Made by a program: the position numbers and the translations under genes. From the NCBI RefSeq assembly GCF_001625305.1, contig NW_017802379.1, forward strand, positions 1,829,318 through 1,893,317: 64,000 nt of DNA, in the 5' to 3' direction. The DNA is from Branchiostoma belcheri (taxonomy: Eukaryota > Chordata > Leptocardii > Amphioxiformes > Branchiostomatidae). Positions 25,551 through 37,699 of this stretch are shown in pieces (position 1 is the stretch's first letter; the number at the start of each line of letters is the position of its first letter). Below the pieces are notes generated by a model. That model saw nothing but the letters and a program-made list of their open reading frames with translations. It did not search any database and had not been told where the DNA came from.

Positions 25551-25786
25551 CTTTCTCAAATGCCATAAATCTTCGTCGCAGTTAAAGACGTCCATACTGC
25601 GCTCGGATCTGACGGTAATATCATGCCCAATGAAGCATGAATTCCATCGGAAACGACAATTCTGTTTTCCCTTCATAAGGAGATTACGGAGATCAATAAT
25701 ACTTAAACGCTTGTCTTGCTTTATTACATTCGCCGGGGGATCTTCTGTTTTCGTCTTGCCATTTCTTGTTGATGGAGAGTTTACAG
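25551..25786 (-). CDS. Candidate exon with allatostatin-C-like Cys motif (weak)
   Basis: The minus-strand open frame 25808-25455 contains a possible exon bounded by TTCACAG (acceptor, exon from 25786) and AAAG|GTACGA (donor, exon to 25551). It encodes a dibasic KR, then LSIIDLRNLLMKGKQ, then NCRFRWNSCF, and further on a third cysteine in VFNCDED. The C-x6-C pair with phenylalanine two residues after the first Cys and SCF at the end has the spacing of arthropod allatostatin C (C-x-F-x3-S-C-F). Unlike those peptides, no cleavage site follows SCF. No signal-peptide exon was found. It may be a neuropeptide precursor exon, part of another secreted protein, or chance. Confidence 0.22.
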
Positions 25787-27503
25787 CTGTGAACGGAGTT
25801 TGATTCATTTATATGATGGTACTGATTACCAAAGAAAGAAGTGATAATATCTTGGGACAAATGTGCGGCCTTCAGCATATTATCCGCAAATTAGTCTTTA
25901 GAAAAAAATACTTTGTAACTGCATAGCATTTTACAAGTATGTTATTTTACAGTCTTGATTTTATTCAACCGGAACTAAATTCAATTTTCCCTAAAATTGG
26001 AGAATTTTTATCTTCTCATGCAGTAATAATGATCCTGATACTGTACACGGTAGACGCTTTCATTTCTTTCATATCATGTTTGCGGATAAATGTGCCTGAG
26101 TCCCAGACAATTTATGACTGTACGCGCCATTTTTGCACCCCAGGGGCTTACTTGCGTCCTGGTTCAGTGAACCCTATCTATCCTGATGCAATTACAACGT
26201 TTTACGAGCAGAACGTATTGTATGGGACTGAGGAAGAAACCTCAGGGTATTATATGACGTTTCATCACGTCAATAAAATGATACAAAACAAGGTTACCGG
26301 AGATTTTGTACACAGAAATTAATGATGTTTTACAAGTAAGGTAAGCCAGTAATGAAATAACATCAAAGACACATTAGAATTACGTCAATTACACTGAGCC
26401 CAGTACATTAGAAGAATATGGACGTCGTTGCCCAGAGATTCTAAGAGACTAGTATAATGTGTGAAACACATGTCTAATGTGCATGTCTAATGTAGGTAGG
26501 ATGTAAAGAATTGAAATGCATTATGTATATATTGACTAAGATCACAATTCACAACCCAGGGCCCGGCCAAGCATGCTGACGTATGGTAGCTTTTTCACCA
26601 GTAGTAAAACTCAGATAACCGTGACATGGGAGTAATAACGCCTTATCATCCTCCGCCAGCTACTCACCCACAGCCGTCCTTACCATACATATCACCCAAT
26701 ATTTGCAAAGGTTCTGAACTTCCCGAGTGCGGAAAATAAAAATTGACAGTTTGGGTATAGAAGGGAAAAATAAAGGGTGAAATGTTTAACCTGAAGAAGA
26801 CAGTGGCGCCAGGTACCGTGCAATCTTCTTTGTTTTCGATTTCAACAAAATGACAAATTGAAGAACGAACGTCCACGAATAATTCACCACGTCCTGAATG
26901 AAGCTGTATGTGGCAAATTGGCCTTCTGCTGCTCACGGCAAATCAGTCAAGTTGTTTGGCCAATTTAGGTCATTTCTTCAGTTTGAAACCAAGCTTTTGA
27001 ACACTGAGAAGCTACATACAGAGAGCCAAACACAACTATATGCTGGTAACGATAATCAATACATAGCTCCAGCCTCATGTTTTAAAACAAGTAACGCCAC
27101 CGCAAGGTAAAGCGCAGCAATATCGATCTCTTGGAGAAGCCCACCAGCCCACACCAAGAGGTCAAGGCCCCAGAAAAACCATCGACTGAAGGCCGACCCG
27201 GAAAAAAACATCAATCACCTAATGGCGTGTATGTGACGAACGTTCCACTTTATGCAGAGTTACCTGTCATTAAAGCCTGTCGTGCTGAGATGGTATCTGC
27301 TTGTTTGTTCTATCTCCGTCGCAAATGAATCTACCCTCAGATTGAAGAGACAAGGCTTTGAGGCTGTGCAGATAAATGTATCTAACGACCGAACGCGACA
27401 CAGAGGGCTTGATAGAAATGCAAAGCGATGTGTACATGATCCCAGCCGCGCCCAGCCTTCACCTTCAGTAGACTGCGGTGTTCTGTAACCAACAGGGTGC
27501 AAC
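25787..27503. other. Intergenic with one unexplained ORF
   Basis: An ATG-started frame at 25939-26322 (+) encodes 127 residues with one hydrophobic stretch (AVIMILILYTVDAFISFIS). I recognise no family. TTATTTTACAG at its start resembles a splice acceptor, and GTAAGC lies just after its stop. Nothing else was seen. Confidence 0.3.
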
Positions 27504-27735
27504 AGTGAAAAGTGGCGTAACGACAGAGCGTCCAAGAGGTCCCGAGTTCGAATCCTGTCATGCTACTGATCTTGTGCCCTTTACACGAACCTCTCCACTT
27601 TCCTCAGATGAAAATGACTATACTGTCTGTTCATGCGTTTGCCTACGTTGGTGGCGGCATATAAATAAGTTGATAGAACTTGAGGGTGTCGTCGCCACAC
27701 TGTACACCGTATTGTAATAAATGTTGGGACAGAAG
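27504..27735 (+). mobile_element. tRNA-derived SINE (same family as 39509-39772)
   Basis: The head has a decayed A box (AGTGGCGTAACGACAGAG) and a good B box (AGTTCGAATCC, 27545-27555). The body shares TGATCTTGTGCCC, TTGGTGGCGGCAT and TGAGGGTGTCGTCGCCAC with the second copy. It lacks about 20 bases around the GGCAC core and has only a weak A tail. Confidence 0.8.
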
Positions 27736-28261
27736 AAAAACAGTGAAAAGTATGACGGTATTGCCCAATGATGTATTCATACTACGTGCGTACTGTGCAG
27801 ATCTTTAATCTGTCCCCCTTCACCATCTTACCCCCATAGTGCAAGTCATGATCTTTGATTTCCTAGGGTCTTTACTGATATAATTCTTTGGTCTCTAGTA
27901 AGATGATCACTGAGATACACGCAATGAGTAGCAGTAGTTCCGATTGGGACAGTATTCTAAGAAAAGGCTAAAAAGTATCGTGCTCTTTGAAATTTTCTTA
28001 ATAAAGACCCTGGATTTCTTTCGCACTGGAATACAAATTACGTGAATACTTTTTTTTCTGTCCGCCAAGCCTGTTCATTTCCTGTTGCTGGCATCGCTAA
28101 CCACGCGTAATGCCGGGACGTCACCGTTAACGTTAAGGTTACAATACTGTTTCCTGGAATTTTGCAGTCGAATTGCTCATCCAAGTCTCCCCTTAAAACG
28201 CCGCCTTTTAAAGTTCTCTGTCGCTGCCAAGGTTGGTTTTATGAGGATTTGTCTTAAGTGC
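27736..28261. other. Intergenic, no gene seen
   Basis: Nothing recognised. Confidence 0.45.
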
Positions 28262-28724
28262 TAAGGTAACAGCAAGTAATTTGTATGGATGACATCAGCG
28301 CCCGCATTAATTTTCGCCTGATTTCGGAAAACAAAACTGTTGCCCTCTGACAGTGGTCAACATGCCGAAGATGGGCAAAGATGTCTGTTGCTAGGCCGGA
28401 ACGTGGATGGCAGATAAATATGAAGAGAAGAGACTGAGACAGTCGATTCTTTTATATGTAATTGTATTTAAAGACCATTGTACAATGATTGAAAACGCTT
28501 ATTTTTCAAAGTTGTTTCAGTGAGAAATTGATGTTGTAATAGTTGACAGTATACGTAAAGTTAGCACAATACAGGTATCATTTCTTGTTTAACAATGATG
28601 TCAAAATGTGAAAATGTAGGAATCTTGTTATTTTTTGGCCCGATCTGTTCTTTCGTCCTCCTAACGTATTAGATTTGGAGTCTACGGAGTATGCCATCCA
28701 TACAATTTACTTGCTGCGGCCTAA
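28262..28724. mobile_element. GGCCaCA-type MITE, long subfamily copy A
   Basis: The left end is AACAGCAAGTAATTTGTATG and the right end is its inverted counterpart, closing with GCTGCGGCCTAA. The interior shares GCCCTCTGACAGTGGTCAA and GATGGCAGATAAATATGAAG with 63555-63841, so the two belong to one subfamily. It is non-coding and about 463 bases long. Confidence 0.8.
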
Positions 28725-29707
28725 GTGAACACTTGTATTCGTTCAGCACTACATGGAATTTGGCAGTTGCATGGAAAATAACGACCTCCCTGAATGCTCG
28801 TGGTCGTTTTCAGCGCACACTCACCGGCGTTTGATTTCCCATGTGGAAGTGCCTCTTGAACTTGTGCGCACTAAAGTATATTTTTATCAGTCTCTGCTGC
28901 TCTTGTGAACTCACTTATGGTCTTGTAAAGCTGTAGTCTATTACGTAAAATGAAGTTTTCTAGTTCGAGACCCGTATGGCTAAGGCAAGTCTACGATTCG
29001 CTAAACATTAAAAACTTTTAGCACTAACGACTAACGCTCTAATGGAGCTGCCACAATAATGAAAAGTGTTTCTCTTACTTTACTTACGCTGAAGACCCTT
29101 AAAGCAATCTCCACACCCGACAAACGTTTATACCTGCCTCTAACGTAGGGTGACCCCCAAACAACCTGTTAAAGGGTCTCAGAAATAGACTATTAAGAGT
29201 TTCCTGGTAGACAATAATAAGGAAACCGTAAGCGTATAGGAGCTGTAATCTTAATAAACCTTTCTACCTCAACCTTTCTTCATTTGTAGCGATGGGTTGA
29301 AGACAACGAAGAGCCTGATTTGAGTCAAATTGAGCTTTTCACGAATTGAGGAACGTTATGTAAATTGCATTGAGCTTTTCACGAAAATAGGCTCGGCTAC
29401 TTTGACCTTTCTTCCACCTCATAGTATTTCTTGTTTCACATTAAAACAGTGTTAAGAACAGCAGATAGGATTTTAGTAAATTCTCATGTTCTTCATAGGG
29501 TTTAATTCCATTAGATGCCGTATGTGTCGTATATATGTTGCAAAAAAAGGCATTGGAAAACGATACTGATGTCATGGAATGCCTAAATCACTTCAGGAAA
29601 AGAAGAAAATATGAAGAAATGGAAATGAAGAGTCAATTATCATTCGCCATACCATACTCTGTGTGTTTAGTCATTTGTTCAAACCTTTATGACCACGTAG
29701 AGGAAGG
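28725..29707. other. Intergenic, no gene seen
   Basis: Nothing recognised beyond a short direct repeat, TTGAGCTTTTCACGAA, near 29330 and 29370. Confidence 0.4.
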
Positions 29708-29803
29708 AAACTTTTTTTTGGCCAAACTTTTTTTATTCGCAAGCTCGCGTCAGTTTGGGGGTTCCCAGGGGATGACATCCATGTAATCAAATCAACATGA
29801 CCT
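29708..29803. mobile_element. Half copy of the GGCCaCA-type MITE
   Basis: The segment matches the reverse complement of the left half of 52858-53023: CCAAACTTTTTTTATTCGC, then TTCCCAGGGGATGACATCC and ATCAAATCAACATGACCT. The opposite terminus is missing, so this is a broken copy. Confidence 0.7.
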
Positions 29804-30130
29804 GACCTTTAAATCAAATATTCCGAGACAGGTACATTTGCCCTTGACGGGTTCCCTGTAAGCAGTGTTGAGCCGGGATAACGCGCTTCAAGCCTGCAAA
29901 GGTCGGCTTCGTGGAACACTCTAAACGATGGTCTGGGTTTAGCAGTCATCCGATCGATATCACTGAAGGTGCAGCATCTGCCAATAGTAACAAGCGACGC
30001 AGAAAAACAGGAATAATCCCGGGTAGTTTGGACCGCCTTTTCCCGTCATTAGATGCAATGGAATAATGTGGCATAATGTCTACCAAATAGCTTCACAATG
30101 GTACTTGAGATCGGATGAGGCGGCTGGGAA

Positions 30131-30283
30131 GAGTAGAAATTGGCCAAATAGAGATATAACATGCCAGAGGAGTTGGTGCCGCTAGAGAGTATACGTACAG
30201 TTTTCGGGTGCTGCAAACTACTCCCTATCGGACCAACTCCTCTCTGGTATGTTATCCCCCTTAATGTTATCCAATTTCTACTC
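30131..30283. mobile_element. Short MITE with AGTAGAAATTGG ends
   Basis: GAGTAGAAATTGG (30131-30143) is repeated inverted at 30271-30283. A second inner inverted pair is TGCCAGAGGAGTTGGT against ACCAACTCCTCTCTGGTA. The terminal bases match the 4746-5193 element. Confidence 0.78.
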
Positions 30284-31920
30284 TGCAGAGATTTTTGACT
30301 GCCAGTCTGACAATACCAGAGAGAAGACAGGCTGTTGAAAAGTTACATGACAGCCACTCTTGATGTATACACACATCGGACATAACACCACTGTCGACAT
30401 CTCAAACATCACCTCGTGTAACGTTGATTGCCAATTTCCCGGAGGCCTTTGTTGCGAGGTGTCACCATCCCGGGCAGATTGCCAGGGGATCTGGTCTGTA
30501 ATTACAAGATAGACGAGACAAGATACGCCCCTGCTGGGAGACCTGACACTTGAGATAAATGTATCTGACTGGCTAAAGTAGCATTGATTGAAGCTCCTGG
30601 GATCGCCCGCAGAAATACAGCACGATGTTTTAGAGGGAGCAAACTTTGAATCCTTCACCTCCTTGGCTTTAGTCTCACACATGTCACCGTGATGGAGCAT
30701 TTCTTCTTTTACTCATCCTTCAACTATCCACTTAGGACATGATGTGTCGTCTTAAGGAATGACTCTATTGCTTGTATCTATGCGGCAGTTCTTGGAATTT
30801 GGCATCGGCAGCATCGCGAGAAGTTTTATCCCTGGAAATTGTATAGCATTGCTGTCAACATGCACTCACAGAGTCCTCAACTTTATCTGTACAAGTTTGG
30901 CTTGATGATGGATTGCTTAATGCACGCTCCTTACACCAGTGCGTACAAGGGATTCATTGATGCCTGAAAAATGAACGGGTGCTTTGTGCTTGATGGAACT
31001 GTAAATTAACACATGAATGACCAGTGCAACCATACACTCTAAAATAAATGCTAGAATAGCAAAGTCCCCGACTACATCTTTCGATGACCGTCTGTCATCT
31101 TCATCAGAGCAATCAAGACAGGTTTACTGTGCACTGAAGCTAGTTGCTGCTGCTAGTAACAATGTGGCCCCAAACGTAAAGTAATTGTGACCTACATGTG
31201 TATTGTTGCAATAATAGTGAGATATGCGACTCTAAATGATTTTATACACCAATATTCCATCGTTTCATAGAATCATGGGAGTGATATCCGGTATATATTT
31301 ATGTGCGTTCCAAACAACACATAAACCATAAAAAATAACTGGTGCCTATAGGAGACACTTACGGTGAAAGCTATAAATCTTGAAACTTGTATTCACGAAG
31401 AATGAGGTTACCCGCGGCTGTCACCTGGTTCAGAACAGAAGTATGCTGATGGGGTGTGTATGATTTATTGTGCGTACGGTATAACATCATTCTGATGAAA
31501 AGCAAAGTTGCCACACACTAGTACTTGTTCTTTTCAAGCATTCAATGCTGATACAGAATAGCGTGGTTGATGACGCAGCGAATCTAAGGTAGATTTGTGG
31601 CACACTGCCAAACCATGGCCTACGAGAGAAGCACTTGCAGTCAGGGTCAGCATTCTATTAACACTTATATGATTCCTGAAATCCTGTCAACAGTGAGTTG
31701 ATATCTACGGCAACGCCATTCTACGATCTAGGACGCCTGAGATATATCGAAAACTTTTCTTGAAAAGTAAAGTTGGCGCGTGTGAATGGCGTTGACGTAT
31801 TGGCAGAGTTGCTTATTGCAAGTCATGAAAATCAAAACTGGGCCACGCTGCCAAACATTGGTCCATTAGACTCTATCTGCACTCTACCGAAGTGAACAAC
31901 ACCTGCCAAAAGTGGCTGAT
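30284..31920. other. Intergenic, no gene seen
   Basis: A 140-codon minus frame (30700-30278) has no motif I recognise. Its stop end runs into the MITE, which argues against a gene. Confidence 0.4.
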
Positions 31921-32021
31921 TAAAGCCCCTGTCACACATCGCTGACCATGGTGTCCGGAACTTCGCCAGACCATGGTTGGGAGGATTATAGTCATGAACC
32001 CTTACTAGCAGGGGCATTGTG
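31921..32021. mobile_element. Partial copy of the CCCCTGTCACAC MITE
   Basis: It begins TAAAGCCCCTGTCACACAT, as does the full element at 34624, contains ACCATGGTT as that one does, and closes with a degraded AGCAGGGGCATT. Confidence 0.6.
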
Positions 32022-32216
32022 GTTGAGAATTGTCATACCTAGTACCTAGAGTCTTCATGAGACGTCTGCACACACCGACTATAGATTTTGAAAAATAAAC
32101 GTCGGGAAATTCACTTCTCTCTTAAATGCCAGGAGGAGCGAAGTGGAGCTAGAATAGGCTAGGGTTGACTTCAGGCTACTCCCAACTCAGCATCGATATC
32201 GGCCTTATTGTAAGCA

Positions 32217-32340
32217 ATCTCCAAGCAGACCACACGGTCACAAGGCAGTATCCATAGACCAGAGAAGTGTCCATTAGCTTCGGTGGACACCCCTCTGGCC
32301 AACGGATACTGCCTTGCCACCGCATGATCTGCTTGGAGAT
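32217..32340. mobile_element. Fold-back MITE with ~38-base inverted ends
   Basis: ATCTCCAAGCAGA (32217) is mirrored by TCTGCTTGGAGAT (ending 32340), and AAGGCAGTATCC by GGATACTGCCTT. The inner CCAGAG...GTGTCC is mirrored by GGTGGACACCCCTCTGG. Almost the whole 124 bases can form one hairpin. Confidence 0.85.
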
Positions 32341-33894
32341 CAATTATTAGTTGGGGAGTGGTTGGCAGGTAAGTCGTGGGTTCGGTGGAGTATAAAGGTG
32401 GACACTACAGATACGTTATGCCAAAAAGGACATCTGTCAAATTTGACATGATACTATAATGTTAAACCCATCTAATAACACATGCGTTAGGGCATACCAG
32501 CTGATCCTGACAGCCACTGCGGCTTCACTTGTTTTGTTGCTAATTGGAAACAAGAAAGGTCAAAATAGAAATGCTTACTCTGGTCACAGATGTTATAAGT
32601 TCTCCTTATTATTACTTACTACTAATGAGGTACTCGGGATAGTCTATTTCTGAAACTATAACCTTTAACAGGTAGGATAAATCCAATGCAGCAAACGTTC
32701 ATATTGCACAGTGATACACAGTGTTTTGGATAAGTTATTTTCCGTGAAAGGTTACTACGTGCCTATGACTGAATGACGCATCTGAAAGTTGCTCGCACTA
32801 CTTACTTGGTTGGCAAATTCTGTCAAACTTGGCAAACTAGAGACAAGATGCCGAATATCACGCGGTCACGCCTACTACTGTCTGCCCGGTAATCATGATC
32901 AGTAGGGCAAGTTTCGTAGCCGAAGCGAATTGCTATTCTCAGACCGATTGTTGAGAGGTATAAGATATCAATTTGGTACATGTATCTTTCTTACAGTGTA
33001 ACAACATCTGCTGAAAAGCAAAGTTGCCGAAAATGCTATGTTTTTTATGGTAATAACAACGTGGCAGAAACAGCTAAGAAGTTTCATCGATCAATGTCTT
33101 TTGGTTTGGTCAAAGAGCGTATGACGCACTCACCCACTTACTGGAAGCGCCTTGTTTCTCTTGATGTCTTGACTCGTAGTTTCAGCACTTCTACATCTCC
33201 AACAGTAAAGAATTTTCCGTTTGGCAGGGACCAATCAGTTAATGATGCCATTACCACCTTCAAACACGACAATGATTGTAGAGATCGCAATTCGTCTGCA
33301 GAGTATCACCAAAACGTCCAATGAGAATCTCGTCTTCAGATCAGAAAACAAAACCCAGATATGCAGTGGTTTACGGCTGTACAGAAAGTCTGGTGGGAAT
33401 ATAATTCAGATTGAACTATGCACAAGAAAATTACCTTACTTGTTATTGTTGGTCACCTCATCCCCGATGTTATTCGGTTGTCCACACAGGAGTTACAAAC
33501 ATGTGAAAATTCGTATGAAAAATAGTACAGTGAGGTGATACCAACGTCGTATCTGCTGCAAACGGTGCGCAAACTGTAGTAGTGCAATTTACTATAAAAC
33601 TTGCTATCATAAGTCACCACACATGTTTCTTTACTTCCTTCCAACCGCAATTCTTTGACCTGAACCTAAGCATGGAAGATGAGGGATGGGTAATACCACA
33701 TTTAACCCTATCTGCAGTTGGATATTACAAGATGAAAAATTCTCCCCAACGACATAGATTTTTCATTCTTCCTGAGACAGACTGCAGACTGTGATAACGA
33801 GACGGTGAATAAACCAAACGCCTTTCCCGTCACGATCTGTTTTCAGCTCTGCCATTTGAAGTAATGGATGCTTTACTCAGCTGCAATCGTCTCG
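32341..33894. other. Intergenic, no gene seen
   Basis: Plus frames at 32980-33324 and 33221-33538 overlap each other and show no known motif. Confidence 0.4.
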
Positions 33895-34319
33895 TAGGCC
33901 ACATGGATTTTATTTTATGGATGACATCCGCGTGCGCATTAATTTTCGCCTGTTCTCAAAAAAAAAAAAAGATTACGTCCTCCGAGGCTCTGGCCTGGCT
34001 CTAGGCCTGGGTAGTCCATGGTAGCTAGTGACAATACGGAGCCTGTGATAACTCTGGAGGACGGCACCCAGGCTGCCGAAGCTGCACGCCTCAAGAACTC
34101 AGTACATACGTACAGTGTCGATTCATAAATTCCGCAAAAAGCCAGCATCTGCCGGCTAGCGCTTGTCGTATATGTCGCTATGTACTGCCGTAAATTCACA
34201 ATACTAGCTTTGTTTTCCTGTGGTTTAGTAGAATTTTTATTTTTGGCCGGAATTTTTTTTTATTCGTCCGCGCGCACTAGTTTGGGGGTCTTCCATAAAA
34301 TTGAATCGGTGTGGCCTTA
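33895..34319. mobile_element. GGCCaCA-type MITE, copy B
   Basis: The left end is TAGGCCACATGGATTTTATT, followed by ATGGATGACATCCGCG. The right end is CTTCCATAAAATTG followed by GGTGTGGCCTTA. The subterminal segment TTTTTTTATTCG...AGTTTGGGGGT matches 29708-29803. The centre (33970-34200) differs from the other copies and may be unrelated DNA carried between the ends. Confidence 0.75.
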
Positions 34320-34623
34320 GGTACACCCGAGATATTGTGGTTGATACGAAAACTTTTCGCCATCCATTACCACTTTTCAAAGCCTTGCACCTTGAGGCCT
34401 CCACTGAGGAAACAGTGTGGCATTTGGCCAGGTACTTTATACTGCTAACGTTAACATTTCGTGAGGAGAAATAAGTTAGCAACTATTTGAACGATATTAT
34501 AGTGCTGCTTTATGGGGTATTAGTAAGAAATTATCGATATGGCAAAGTGTATTTACTGGTGGAAGTTGATTGTGGTCGCTGTGAAGGTTGAATTTTGAAT
34601 TTGGCCATTTGTTTACTGCCGAT

Positions 34624-35025
34624 AAAGCCCCTGTCACACATTCACGAATTTGGCCACCCAAACGCTAGCCCAACGTCCGCCAACCATGGTTAGGAGCGGG
34701 TCGGCTGGCGCTCGGCGAATTCGGCTACAGTTCGGCTGCGCCAGCCGAATGTTTCAAAAAGTTTAAAACATTCGTGAGGCGTTCAGGAGGTCATGATTGG
34801 CTGGGTTTCGACCGTAAGTCAGTAAAACACCATTCCTGGAGTAAGTCAGCAGTGTTCCGGGCGTGTTCAGGGATCAATTTTGGCTCAAACTTAACTCAAA
34901 TTCGTTTTGATTCATATACGAAAGGTAGGCGTGACCTAAATCTGGTCCTGAACATCAGCCGACCTGCTCGGCTAGTGTTCGGGGACGAATTCGGGGGAAG
35001 TTCGTGAATGTGTGACAGGGGCTTA
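34624..35025. mobile_element. MITE with 24-base CCCCTGTCACAC inverted ends
   Basis: The left end (34625-34648) and right end (35001-35024) are exact inverted copies, starting AAGCCCCTGTCACACATTCA. The interior is rich in TTCGGC-type short motifs and is non-coding. A fragment of the same family is at 31921. Confidence 0.88.
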
Positions 35026-35264
35026 AAGGTCTAGCGCTTAGTCATTGTGAGTGGTACAAAACTGAAAGTACGAAAACTAAGTAAAGAGATGACATTTATG
35101 CATTTTGTTTGAGCAAAGTTATTAAAGACCTGCCGTGTTATGAATGAAAATCAGATGCACCTTCTTGACCGTTTAAGACATGCGCATGGTTACTCTTTCT
35201 TAAAGTTATACGATACGTGACTACCACGGTAGGGAAAAGTTTTCCAAAAATAGTGACTTCATGA

Positions 35265-35806
35265 TCAGATACAACTTCGGACAATCAACCTGTAACCCAC
35301 TGTAACCCAACATTGATCATAACTTGGGGCCATAACATCAAACTACCGTCTGTACTCGCTGTGTGTATGAAACACATAAGGGACGTGATCTTTGCTCCCG
35401 GAAAACATTTCCCTTATTGACATTTCTGTGATAGCTATCAAAGGCATCAGAACTACTGTATAGCACTGATGTACAAGGTCACAAATGAGTTATTTGAAAG
35501 CCAAATGGAGTCAAAGGTAAAACTAGGGATGCCGATCCCTACAATTAACCTGTACCCGATATAATAACATAGCATTGATCCTAACCCGGGGTCATGATGA
35601 TCTGTCTACCGTCTGTGTTCTGTAAGAAATACGTCCGGGATAATCTGTCTGCCACTGGAGAAACGTTACTTGATATCCCTTTGATAGCTACAGTATCAAA
35701 GGCATCAAAACTACTTTAAAGTTCTCTTGTACAGGATGCGAATTATCGCGAAACGAGCTATTTGAAAGCAAACTGGAGCCAAAGGTCAAACTATAAATAT
35801 TGATGC
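35265..35806. repeat. Tandem duplication, ~270-base unit
   Basis: Two copies in direct order share AACCTGTAACCC/AACCTGTACCCG, CTACCGTCTGTRYTC, TATCAAAGGCATCARAACTA and GAGYTATTTGAAAGC. They are non-coding and clearly diverged. Confidence 0.8.
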
Positions 35807-37699
35807 CGCTTTCTTTTGCCTTCTCTTCTTATGTACGATTGAGGTTTAGCCGCACCTCGTGTTGTTTGTTGGGAAACCAGAGTCGTGGCATGGCTTCAAG
35901 AGTTGGCTCACTCATCAAAGTCTTTGGTGCACATCGAAACGGCACTGATGTAAGCATGATCTATCTACTTATGCCTTGTCGAGGAAACGTCGAGATCGTC
36001 TTAACAGTGTAGATTGTCTGCATGATAGTTGCCTGATAAGACATTGCGGATGCGCAGTTGTCAGACAGAGACAGGGGTTATCGTCGCCACGTCAAATTAA
36101 CATGACTTAATCAGTTCATATTGCCTCTATAGCTATCAGTTTGACAGCTTGAGTGATCTTAAGCCTTTTTAAAAAGCCTAGCTGTTTTATTGATTAATAT
36201 TGCAAAGGTTGTAATTATAACAGCGTATATACTGCTTCAGTAAAAGTTGCAGCAAAAAAAGGCTTGTTCTTATTATCAAGACCATCAGGGTGTGTATGAC
36301 TCCTCTATCGCCTCCAAATAGACTAAAAAGCCAGATTGCGACGCAGTGCCGTTCTTGATGTGTTTGACGCAATTCTGACGTCGCTAGAGACTCTTCCTTC
36401 ACACCTTTCACCTACCTTCTTGACATCTTCATGACACAGACGATAGGCAATTGCTAGCAATAGCGTAAAAGGAATGGAAGCAAGCCTAAAGCTTCTTAAG
36501 TCGTAAGTCTTGACAAGCATCTTCGTTTTCTTGGCTTCATTTTTATAGAGTGCCATCAATCTCGCCCATGGCGCCTCCTTACTTAACCTGAGGGAGAAGG
36601 ATCTTTGTTAGAGGAGTCATACAGGTTGTTAAGACGTATGACAAGTCTGAAATCTAGAAAGAAACATCTTAATTACTTATCCGCCGTATTAATAGAAGGA
36701 GAAACTTTGACAGAATATTGACCCGGACTTGTGCACAAGCTTGTGTTAAAATGCCTTTGAGAATCAAGTACAGATGTCATATGTAACCTCCTTTTAGAGC
36801 TTTTCTTTACGTGTATTGTAGACGCTTTGTAGGCCTTCGAGTGTCTGACTAGATGATCTATAAGCTTATAACTTTATAGTTGTCTCTATTCTGGCCAGGT
36901 CTGTATGATTCATTCAGTCTTGTAGGAGTTCGGCGGATTGATTTATCATGACTGTACGTGTAGCACAAACGACATGTCTCCCATGTTTGAAAAACGAGAA
37001 TGAATAGGAGTTACAAGGTACTTTTCCATAGTGCTGCAATTTTCAATGGTATCCATTACACATGAAACTTCACAAAAGCGCACTCCTTTGTTTCATTTTT
37101 GTAAGTAATACCTTGCAAAAAAGCAAGGTAAAGATCGCGTGTGAGTGGCAAGGTTACGCACTTAAGGGGATCTCTCAAGTCATAAGAGCCAACAAGGTTC
37201 AATCATGGTGATTCCACTCTAATACAGAGTAGGCGGTATCGTACACAAATTGGGGCACATAGGTCATTTTCTCATGCTCCTGGGACGTTTCAAGTAGTAA
37301 TATGTACCATAATGATTCATTCTTTCTTGCAGCGATGCAGGAATGAAAAAAAAGTCGACAAATATGTGCACTTTGATTTGAAGTCCAAACTTTATTCCCG
37401 TGTTTCGGATAAGGAAGCATTCCTCCAAAAGAACGAGTACCGCGTGTTACGTAAACATGCAAATACGTTCTTGTGAAGTCGCGGAGGTCGAGTGTGGATA
37501 GCAAGGTTGCGCTCCGAAGTAAGCCTGTTATTTACCTCGACCTTGAGATGTTCTCGGAAATAGTATTTACATTTGACCCTTTCCGGCAGCGATGCAAGGA
37601 CGAAATATGTGGATTATAATGGCATTCCGATTTCGAATTTCTATAAAGTTAACACAATAATCCTGTGCAGATACGTACAGTGCTTTTAAAAATGATAAC
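35807..37699. other. Intergenic, no gene seen
   Basis: A weak local duplication links GCAGCGATGCAGGAATGAAA (37330) and GCAGCGATGCAAGGACGAAA (37586). A minus frame at 36559-36323 ends at an AAG|GTAGGT donor-like site but matches nothing known. Confidence 0.35.

Noticed and set aside
25939-26322. 127-codon ATG frame treated as a gene
   Set aside because: One hydrophobic segment only and no known family. It is mentioned in the intergenic entry but not called.
30278-30700. 140-codon minus frame
   Set aside because: No motif, and it ends inside a MITE.
36323-36559. Minus frame ending at an AAG|GTAGGT donor-like site
   Set aside because: Possible exon, but no acceptor, partner exon or family likeness.
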